The position numbers were made by a program, and so were the translations under genes. A model generated the notes under the pieces. That model saw only the letters and a list, made by a program, of their open reading frames with translations. It did no database searches and had not been told where the DNA came from. A DNA stretch of 7,935 bases from Candidatus Woesearchaeota archaeon (GTDB lineage: Archaea > Nanobdellota > Nanobdellia > Woesearchaeales > UBA11576): NCBI GenBank assembly GCA_030591125.1, contig JAUVBP010000050.1, positions 1-7,935 on the forward strand, read 5' to 3'. Of the stretch, positions 1-5,368 are shown one piece after another. Within the stretch, counting starts at the first letter, position 1. The number at the start of each line of letters is the position of its first letter.

Positions 1-1
1 G

Positions 2-181
2 AGGGACAGTAGTCTATCAGAAAGTGATGTGAATAGTATATCCTCTCATCAGACTTCGCTTCATTTTGATAAAAATTATTTTCAGAGCTTATTTAATGTT
101 TTTTCGCGAAGTATAGACTACACAACAATATTCGTGAATCATTCGGCACTCGCCGAAAATAACCTCGCTAAAGGAAAATGA
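2..181 (+). CDS. Possible 3' end of an upstream gene (weak)
   Basis: One frame is open from base 2 to a TGA at 179-181, giving 59 codons that would overlap the next gene's ATG as ATGA, a common translational-coupling arrangement. The other two forward frames close early (TAG at 10, TGA within the first 35 bases). The predicted peptide is rich in Ser and Asn and shows no motif I recognise. Against it: the stretch is markedly more AT-rich than the confirmed genes, it contains a TATA-like box and a hairpin, and its last 20 bases resemble the non-coding leader of the next paralogue. I think it is more likely a chance open frame over a promoter region. Confidence 0.22.
   Translation, partial: RDSSLSESDVNSISSHQTSLHFDKNYFQSLFNVFSRSIDYTTIFVNHSALAENNLAKGK
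88..98 (+). promoter_or_regulatory. TATA-like box A
   Basis: CTTATTTAATG, preceded by purine-rich AGAG. It matches the box upstream of the radical SAM gene (CTTAATTAATG, 6852-6862) at 10 of 11 positions; with the four preceding bases the match is 13 of 15. Expected transcription start is about 27 nt past its centre, near 120. Confidence 0.4.
142..157 (+). promoter_or_regulatory. Leader hairpin TTCGGC-ACTC-GCCGAA
   Basis: A perfect 6-bp inverted repeat with a 4-nt loop, ending 12 nt before the ribosome-binding site and 20 nt before the ATG. No T-run follows, so it is not an obvious terminator. It could be a 5' UTR structure tuning translation, or a palindromic operator. The role is inference. 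Confidence 0.4.
170..175 (+). promoter_or_regulatory. Ribosome-binding site of first metallopeptidase
   Basis: AAAGGA sits only 2 nt before the ATG at 178, which is tight for a Shine-Dalgarno site. The same sequence and spacing recur before the second paralogue, which supports both starts. Confidence 0.5.
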
Positions 182-1212
182 AACTGATCAATTCACTATT
201 GTTCTCTGCACTTCTAGGTGTATCCATGTCTTGTGCGCACAGTGATAAGGATGTGGAGGCAGGTCCGAAAGATGTCCCTCTTCACGTACGGCTGTCTTCA
301 TTCGATACAGGCGACATAGAGGTGGATCCCGTCATGAAGAGCAAGCTCGGACGTATAGCGGATGTCAAGAACTATGGCATAAACGTCTTCGGCCTGACTG
401 ATTCTAGCAATAACTATCTGAGATACAAGGAGCCTGAAGATGCGCGGATGATATATCGTCTCTACCTGACGCCAAGGACAGTGCTTCCTGAAAGCATTGC
501 TGAAAGTGTGTTCTTGGCTGAAGAGACTGAACACCGTGAACCGCACCCATCACCTGTCATACTGAAGTCGAGTCTGGACGATCTTCTTGATGAGGAGGAG
601 TTCTATGAGAACGAAGGGCTTGACACGATGAATCGGAGCATCGTTAACTTCAGTGACCTCGCAGGCTGCGACCTCACTCCAGATTTCATCAATTCTGCTT
701 GGGCATACCAGGTACGGACACTGTTCCATGAGGACTGGCACATAACATTCGACAGTTGGCATCCCAAGAAGAGCATATCTCATGCGATACACGAGCCTGC
801 GGCGATGGTGATGGGGTATGCAGGTGCGATAGAATATTTCAGGCACACTCACGGAGAATCATCCGCGGAATATCTTGTTGCAGTGAAGAAGTATGAAGAT
901 ATCAGTGCTGAAGCAGACGTGATCACTGACGCTTATGAGATACTCAAGACGATATATGATTCCACGATATCTGAGGATGCAAAGGTCAAGATCAGTGAAG
1001 AGACATTTGCCTATATGGAGCGCGAAGGATACGACCACAACAATGCCACGCTGATGGATCGCATCATATACATGAAGTATCTGCCGCTGATGACCCTTGT
1101 GCATGCGCGGGCAGGCAGTGTCACAGAGTTCGTGAACGTCATGCGTGACTGTCCGATAGATGATGAAGATTCTGCTGTCGAGTATCTTGTGAAGTATCTC
1201 GCAGGCGCATAA
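178..1212 (+). CDS. Exported HExxH zinc metallopeptidase, COG4324/PF10023-like
   Basis: A 344-residue predicted metallopeptidase. Residues 1-19 form a hydrophobic export signal ending in S-M-S-C; Cys19 could be lipidated, but Ser at -3 makes the lipobox weak. The catalytic motif is H184-E185-D-W-H188. E206, in H-E-P-A-A followed by G-Y-A-G-A, lies 18 residues further on and is the likely third zinc ligand (gluzincin type). The order of elements matches predicted aminopeptidases of COG4324/PF10023 as I know them: an N-Y-L-R-Y segment near residue 79, a G-x-D stretch before the zinc site, and a later N-N-A-x-L (288-292) followed by Y and F residues. Family assignment is by motif order; the aminopeptidase activity of that family is itself only predicted. 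It heads a three-gene cluster and is followed after 24 nt by its own paralogue. Confidence 0.75.
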   Translation: MKLINSLLFSALLGVSMSCAHSDKDVEAGPKDVPLHVRLSSFDTGDIEVDPVMKSKLGRIADVKNYGINVFGLTDSSNNYLRYKEPEDARMIYRLYLTPRTVLPESIAESVFLAEETEHREPHPSPVILKSSLDDLLDEEEFYENEGLDTMNRSIVNFSDLAGCDLTPDFINSAWAYQVRTLFHEDWHITFDSWHPKKSISHAIHEPAAMVMGYAGAIEYFRHTHGESSAEYLVAVKKYEDISAEADVITDAYEILKTIYDSTISEDAKVKISEETFAYMEREGYDHNNATLMDRIIYMKYLPLMTLVHARAGSVTEFVNVMRDCPIDDEDSAVEYLVKYLAGA

Positions 1213-1228
1213 TATTTTTCAACTCGCT

Positions 1229-1234
1229 GAAGGA
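1229..1234 (+). promoter_or_regulatory. Ribosome-binding site of second metallopeptidase
   Basis: GAAGGA, 2 nt before the ATG at 1237. The 20 bases ending in this ATG match those ending in the ATG at 178 at 16 positions, including an upstream CTCGCT. A TGA at 1228-1230 closes the frame just upstream, so no longer ATG-started form is possible. Confidence 0.5.
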
Positions 1235-1236
1235 AC

Positions 1237-2247
1237 ATGGTTGACGATATAGATGAGCGGATAGAGGACAGATGGCGTTGTGAAGAGAGCTCTCGTGAAG
1301 ATTCTATAGATGGGATGCCTGATGTCTTCACTTCCAAGGATTTTGTGATAGATACTGATGATGTCCCTGATGATCTCGAGTCGCGTCTGCAATTGATCGC
1401 TGAGGTCAAGAACTATTCTCTCCACGAGCTTGACTTTGAACCGTCGCCGAATTACATGAGGTATACAGAGACAAAAGATGCCCGTACGCTGAACTGGCTC
1501 TTCGTCAGTTCACCGACAGGAGTCTCTGATGAGTATGGTCCGCACGTACGTTATGAGGAGGATCTCTCGCACAGGGTATTCCCTGATGAAGGTATCATAA
1601 TACATGCTGATACCGACGACCTGAAGGAAGAGGAGAGGTTCTACAAGAAAAAAGGTTATGACACTCATCGGAGGAGGATACAGGATTTCAATGATGGCAA
1701 GGGTTGTGACCTGACTCCGCGATTCTTCAGGCGGACGATAAACCGCCAGGTGCAGGTTGTCCTCCATGAGGATTGGCATAACACATTCCATTACATCGCC
1801 AATGGTCATAGGATCCCCCGATCACTTGATGAATCTGCAGCACGCCTGATAGGATATGCAGGAGCGTATGAATTCACTGCCCTGAAATACGGAAAAGAAT
1901 CGCGGCAGCACAACACAGCGCGCAATAATTATCTGGCCATGCAGAAAGAATCAAGGCTATTGAAGGATGCGTTCAAGGAGCTGCGGGAGATAAGCACATT
2001 GGAGAAGGGAGGCAAGAGTGCATTTCTGCGGAGGAAGAAGTTGTTCTTATATCTCAAGTTTAAAGGGTATGACTGTAATGCAGCATTCCTCTCTGAGATG
2101 CGCCCTTATACAAAGCATCTTGAGCTGTTCACAAGGGTATATGAATGCGCAGGCAATATCCGCGGCTTCATAGATGTGATGTGTGACGCCCCTTTGGATG
2201 AACGTGAAGCTGTTGACCATATGAAAGATTTTATCAATAATGGGTGA
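1237..2247 (+). CDS. Cytosolic paralogue of the HExxH metallopeptidase
   Basis: A 336-residue paralogue of the preceding gene, similar along most of its length from residue ~35 on (shared I-A-E-V-K-N-Y, N-Y-M-R-Y, G-C-D-L-T-P, H-E-D-W-H, G-Y-A-G-A). The zinc motif is H177-E178-D-W-H181, with E199 of D-E-S-A-A 18 residues later, exactly the spacing of its neighbour. The C-terminal N-A-A-F-L (281-285) corresponds to N-N-A-T-L in the first copy. The N-terminus is acidic and charged with no hydrophobic segment, so it should stay in the cytoplasm; an in-frame stop just upstream excludes a missed signal peptide. Met27 is an alternative start that would drop only the non-homologous acidic head. The pair probably arose by tandem duplication followed by divergence in location. 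Substrate unknown. Confidence 0.75.
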   Translation: MVDDIDERIEDRWRCEESSREDSIDGMPDVFTSKDFVIDTDDVPDDLESRLQLIAEVKNYSLHELDFEPSPNYMRYTETKDARTLNWLFVSSPTGVSDEYGPHVRYEEDLSHRVFPDEGIIIHADTDDLKEEERFYKKKGYDTHRRRIQDFNDGKGCDLTPRFFRRTINRQVQVVLHEDWHNTFHYIANGHRIPRSLDESAARLIGYAGAYEFTALKYGKESRQHNTARNNYLAMQKESRLLKDAFKELREISTLEKGGKSAFLRRKKLFLYLKFKGYDCNAAFLSEMRPYTKHLELFTRVYECAGNIRGFIDVMCDAPLDEREAVDHMKDFINNG

Positions 2248-2248
2248 T
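2242..2248 (+). promoter_or_regulatory. GGGTGAT ribosome-binding site overlapping the stop of the preceding gene
   Basis: GGTGAT matches the complement of the 16S rRNA 3' end and includes the TGA stop at 2245-2247 of the upstream gene. It lies 11 nt before the ATG at 2260, favouring that start over Met4 at 2269 and suggesting translational coupling. Confidence 0.5.
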
Positions 2249-2259
2249 TAACGATTTCT

Positions 2260-2949
2260 ATGTTGAGGATGGCTTTTGTTGGGGATCTGCATGGTAAGAT
2301 AGATCTCATGTTTGAGAAGCTTCAGCCTCATTCTCCTGACCTTGTGATCCAGATAGGTGACTTCGGAACCTATGTTGAAGAGCGCAGGATGGATAAGGCT
2401 ACAAGGAAGCACGGAGGTCTGGGTGATTTTGTAGATTATTATGAAGGCAGGAAGAAATTTCCGATACCTACATATTTTATAAAAGGAAATCATGAGGACT
2501 TTGATGTCATAGAAGAGATACGGAAAGGTGCTGTGCCTAATCTATATTATATGACTAACGGGAATGTGTATGACTTCAATGGTCTTCGGATAGGTGCATT
2601 AGGAGGGAATCATTCTCCTGAGCGTTATAAGCTGGACCGCAACCATCCAAAGCTCCAGCAATCAAGAAGGAAGCATTTCAACCATCAGGACATAGAGAGC
2701 CTTGCACAACATCAGGATATTGATATCATAGCGGCACATGACTGTCCTCTTGGTTCTGGGATGCTTGGCCGTCACGGCAATTCTTGCGGATCGCCTGAAC
2801 TCACTGAGCTTGTGCAGAAGATACGCCCTAAAACGCTTGTGCATGGTCATTACCATAGATATCAACTATCTCAGATGGGCAGTACAAAGATCATATCGCT
2901 TGATAAGATAGATGGCAGGGATTGTCCTATATTCTGTCTGGATATCTGA
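2260..2949 (+). CDS. Calcineurin-like metallophosphoesterase, DBR1-like
   Basis: A 229-residue phosphoesterase with all metal-binding motifs of the calcineurin-like superfamily in order: G-D9-L-H11-G, G-D34-F-G, G-N77-H78-E-D, H160-D-C-P and G-H197-Y-H199. Beyond these, the layout resembles the catalytic domain of eukaryotic RNA lariat debranching enzyme (DBR1): a D-Y-Y-E-G-R-K-K-F-P run before G-N-H-E, P-N-L-Y-Y, G-L-R-I-G-A-L-G-G after it, H-D-C-P where DBR1 has H-D-W-P, and a C-G-S-P-E-L-T-E-L run before the last histidines. The comparison is from memory. DBR1 has Cys at the first Asp position; here Asp9 is kept, as in ordinary two-metal phosphoesterases. There is no C-terminal extension. 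It is probably cytosolic and co-transcribed with the two metallopeptidases (12-nt gap). Substrate unknown; a 2',5'-phosphodiesterase role is inference. Confidence 0.85.
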   Translation: MLRMAFVGDLHGKIDLMFEKLQPHSPDLVIQIGDFGTYVEERRMDKATRKHGGLGDFVDYYEGRKKFPIPTYFIKGNHEDFDVIEEIRKGAVPNLYYMTNGNVYDFNGLRIGALGGNHSPERYKLDRNHPKLQQSRRKHFNHQDIESLAQHQDIDIIAAHDCPLGSGMLGRHGNSCGSPELTELVQKIRPKTLVHGHYHRYQLSQMGSTKIISLDKIDGRDCPIFCLDI

Positions 2950-2973
2950 CACAGCAGCCGGATACATGAAAAC

Positions 2974-2983
2974 TTTTATAAAT
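2974..2983 (+). promoter_or_regulatory. TATA box of the cysteine-rich/membrane protein operon
   Basis: TTTTATAAAT preceded by GAAAAC, a good archaeal box A with a purine-rich BRE-like flank. A start of transcription about 27 nt past its centre falls near 3005, leaving a leader of about 15 nt before the ATG at 3020. This position argues against translation starting at 2912 or 2966, which lie upstream of the predicted transcript start. Confidence 0.6.
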
Positions 2984-3019
2984 GAAACTGCGCTTTACAT
3001 CCCAAAAGAGCGTCTTACT

Positions 3020-5365
3020 ATGGTTTCCAGAAAAAAGATAGTGATTTCATCTATAATTATATTTACACTTGTGATAAGCCTCCTTTCTGTGTTCGTGTTT
3101 GCTGCTGGCGGCCTAAGGGCTGAATGCGAGACAAATACTGATTGTGACACTTCTATAGGCCTGAAATGTTTCCAGGTAAAAGGTGTGGCTACAGGTGTAG
3201 GAGTCATTGATACAAAGACCTGCAGATATAGCAGGTGTAGGACTCGCGCAGTCAATACTGGAGATAATAATTGTGAGTGCCATGCTGCAGGAAGGGACTC
3301 TTATTATTTCTGTCAGCCTGGAGAGAAGTGTGATGTTGATGTTGGCTGTATACCAAGCAATAATGCGAATCTTGCTTACTGTTCTGTCATGGCATCAGAT
3401 GAGAGCTGCATATGCAAGAAGGGGAACTCTTACGAGGTCTGTGCGCCAGGTGTACGGTGTGACATGACTGGCGGAGGATGCTCAGGCGCGACTGCTCAAC
3501 AGGAGCTTGATGGTCTTGGCAGTGAACATATAGATGATGAATTGCCTGCATCAGGGCAGAGACAAGGAGGTGCTCTGGACCTTTCTGGAATGGAATGCCC
3601 TACCGTATATGGTGGGCATGATACTATAACAACTCAGTGCATATGCAAGAAGGCTGCTGGAGGTTCTGAACCTTGTAGCAGTGGTATGCGATGCAGTTCA
3701 TTTCTTGGATGCTACTCTGTCAAGATTGATAGGTCTGAGATAAGGTCTTGTTCTTATGGCGCTCCTGTTTCGCAATCTTCAGGATCCTGCCTTTGTGTCC
3801 TGAACAATGGTCGTGAAGAGATCTGCGGAACAGATACGATGTGCACCCAGGCGTATGGCTGTAGGAGCATCATAGAAGGTAGACTTGGCAATCTTGATAT
3901 CACGACGTTAAGATGTAATTATGGTGCTGTGACTGCAGATTGCCTGTGTGATGCTGCGCAGAACAGCGGGATGTGCAGGGCAGGCAGCACGTGTACTGAA
4001 GTCAGCGGATGTATAAGCAGCATGGAAGAGAGTGAGAATATTGATGATTTTATCCCTGTAGGTCCAGGTTCTCTTGGTGAACAATGCGTACCTGCTACAG
4101 GATGTTCAAACGGTCTTGTGTGTAAGGCCCCAAGTTCGAAAGCTGACAGGGTATGCTCAAGAGCGATGTGTAATATTGATGGTGTTGCTGACATCCCCTG
4201 CGAGTGCTATGGAAAGAGCAGTGACACTGCAGAGACCTGTCTTGTAGGACAGGTCTGTATGAGGCAGGTCGGCTGCCAGTCCCAAGCGACTCTTGAAGAG
4301 AAGAAGAGATTAGGTAACGCAGGTATGGGTATGGAGTGTGATTCTACTGATGATTGTGACCCTGGATTATTATGCAGGGCTCCGAGCACGAGAGCAGATA
4401 AGGTGTGCACAAAGCCGCTGTGCAACATAGGGAATGTCATTGATGATCATTGTGTGTGCTACACGAAAGGTAAACAGGAATGCGCCCCAGGACAGGTGTG
4501 TATGGAAGATTTCGGTTGCATAACAGAAGATGTTGCTCCAGAGGATGAGTTCAGGTTTGCTATGGCAGATAAATACAGACCTTGCGAAAGCTCATCAGAG
4601 TGTAAGGATGGGCTTGTATGCAGAAGGGCATATGGAGATACTCAGGCAAAGTGCATGCCTAAGCCATGTACTGTTGATGGTACTGCCAACAGTATCTGTT
4701 CATGTTTTACAGGCGGTGTCATGCAGGAGTGTAAGGTCGGCCAGGTCTGCCAGACAAGCAGGGGCTGCCAGGGTGAAGCGACTGCAGCTGAAGAGGAAAT
4801 TGTTGATGATGGTCCTGACTTCAGTAAATGCAATGCACAGACCTGCTCTGTGATACAGGTAAAACTCAATGGTCCTGGTTATTCTGATGTGTTTGTCAGG
4901 CAGAAAGCACCCAAGCCTCCGAAGAAGATGTCTGCCAACAGGGTGTCTAGCCCTGTCAGCATAGAGAAAGATACAAAATATTCAGTTGTCATAAGAGCCA
5001 CAAAGTCTGATGTGAAGTGCCTCAGGATAAACGGTAAGGATCACAGAGGAAGGTCAAAGAAGTTCACGATATGGGATGACTGGACTGTAAGGGTCAGGGG
5101 ATATTCTGATTATGTTGCTGGCAAGTGCGCTGGCAAGCCTATACCTACTGCTGGAGCATCAGTCAGCTTTACTGCTGCAGATGGCAGGGCATCAGGAGAT
5201 GAACAGGATTGCGATGAACGTTATCAGGATCTTCTTGGAAGATATCATATACTTAATGATAGGGTAAATGACCATACACTCCCTTCTGAAGAGAAGATGA
5301 ATGTTTTCAAGGGAGCGCAGAAACTATTGGAAGACATCAAGGCAGTAGAGACGGTGTGTGGATAA
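3020..5365 (+). CDS. Secreted disulfide-rich modular repeat protein
   Basis: A 781-residue protein not recognised as a known family. Residues 1-29 are a classic signal peptide (R-K-K, then a long hydrophobic stretch, likely cleavage near F-A-A); it could also stay as an N-terminal anchor. The start at 3020 is chosen because the signal peptide begins there and a TATA box lies just upstream; an in-frame ATG at 2912 would overlap the preceding gene by 38 nt. Residues 36-583 hold eight six-cysteine modules (B), four of them preceded by a four-cysteine module (A). Residues 584-781 are a different C-terminal part: a predicted beta-rich domain with six cysteines and then a short helical end. There is no C-terminal membrane segment. 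All 70 cysteines are explained by this layout and the number is even, consistent with an oxidised extracytoplasmic protein. The next gene starts 3 nt after the stop. Confidence 0.85.
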   Translation: MVSRKKIVISSIIIFTLVISLLSVFVFAAGGLRAECETNTDCDTSIGLKCFQVKGVATGVGVIDTKTCRYSRCRTRAVNTGDNNCECHAAGRDSYYFCQPGEKCDVDVGCIPSNNANLAYCSVMASDESCICKKGNSYEVCAPGVRCDMTGGGCSGATAQQELDGLGSEHIDDELPASGQRQGGALDLSGMECPTVYGGHDTITTQCICKKAAGGSEPCSSGMRCSSFLGCYSVKIDRSEIRSCSYGAPVSQSSGSCLCVLNNGREEICGTDTMCTQAYGCRSIIEGRLGNLDITTLRCNYGAVTADCLCDAAQNSGMCRAGSTCTEVSGCISSMEESENIDDFIPVGPGSLGEQCVPATGCSNGLVCKAPSSKADRVCSRAMCNIDGVADIPCECYGKSSDTAETCLVGQVCMRQVGCQSQATLEEKKRLGNAGMGMECDSTDDCDPGLLCRAPSTRADKVCTKPLCNIGNVIDDHCVCYTKGKQECAPGQVCMEDFGCITEDVAPEDEFRFAMADKYRPCESSSECKDGLVCRRAYGDTQAKCMPKPCTVDGTANSICSCFTGGVMQECKVGQVCQTSRGCQGEATAAEEEIVDDGPDFSKCNAQTCSVIQVKLNGPGYSDVFVRQKAPKPPKKMSANRVSSPVSIEKDTKYSVVIRATKSDVKCLRINGKDHRGRSKKFTIWDDWTVRVRGYSDYVAGKCAGKPIPTAGASVSFTAADGRASGDEQDCDERYQDLLGRYHILNDRVNDHTLPSEEKMNVFKGAQKLLEDIKAVETVCG
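3125..4768 (+). repeat. Protein-level tandem cysteine modules, eight B and four A units
   Basis: B units follow C-x(8-13)-C-x-C-x(7-10)-C-x5-C-x(5-6)-C, with Gly directly before the last Cys in all eight. They start at residues 73, 121, 193, 244, 299, 384, 468 and 550. A units follow C-x5-C-x5-C-x10-C-x4 before the first Cys of a B unit, at residues 356, 440 and 522, plus a looser copy at 36 (C-x5-C-x7-C-x17-C-x4). The order is AB-B-B-B-B-AB-AB-AB, with acidic or Gly-rich linkers at 155-192 and 332-355. The A unit's C-x5-C-x-x-G-L-x-C core loosely recalls Dickkopf/colipase-type cysteine domains. That resemblance is weak and untested. Confidence 0.85.
5353..5358 (+). promoter_or_regulatory. 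GGTGTG ribosome-binding site within the upstream gene end
   Basis: A GGTG core 10-12 nt before the ATG at 5369, inside the last codons of the cysteine-rich gene. It supports the ATG at 5369 and translational coupling of the two genes. Confidence 0.4.
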
Positions 5366-5368
5366 AAT

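Larger units (their letters stand above)
1..177 (+). promoter_or_regulatory. AT-rich upstream/leader region of the metallopeptidase cluster
   Basis: This stretch holds a TATA-like box (88-98), an 8-bp palindrome TTCGCGAA (103-110), a one-mismatch copy of it, TTCGTGAA (131-138), a 6-bp-stem hairpin (142-157) and a purine-rich ribosome-binding site (170-175). If the TATA box is used at normal archaeal spacing, transcription would begin near 119-121, giving a leader of about 58 nt that contains the hairpin. No RNA gene was recognised. The assignment rests on composition and spacing only. Confidence 0.45.

Noticed and set aside
178..240. Confident lipoprotein call for the first metallopeptidase
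   Set aside because: Cys19 ends a hydrophobic signal, but S-M-S-C departs from the usual Leu/Val/Ile at -3; it may be a plain secreted or anchored protein.
1213..1220. T-run between the two metallopeptidase genes as an archaeal terminator
   Set aside because: Only five T in a row in a 24-nt gap between paralogues that look co-transcribed; too weak to call.
1011..1425. Antisense open frames over the metallopeptidase genes (and others at 5690-6232, 6469-6715, 7617-7871)
   Set aside because: They lie opposite genes with strong motif support, lack ribosome-binding sites and encode low-complexity peptides; shadows of the coding strand.
2912..3019. Longer N-terminus for the cysteine-rich protein, from ATG 2912 or 2966
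   Set aside because: It would overlap the phosphoesterase gene by 38 nt or start before the predicted transcript start, and it would bury a textbook signal peptide that begins at Met 3020.
3125..4768. CRISPR array or DNA-level direct repeats in the cysteine-module region
   Set aside because: The repetition is at protein level; the DNA of the units has diverged and lies inside one open frame.
4530..4853. A 107-codon open frame inside the cysteine-rich gene
   Set aside because: Out of frame with the regular cysteine modules; a by-product of the gene's base composition with no domain or start signal.
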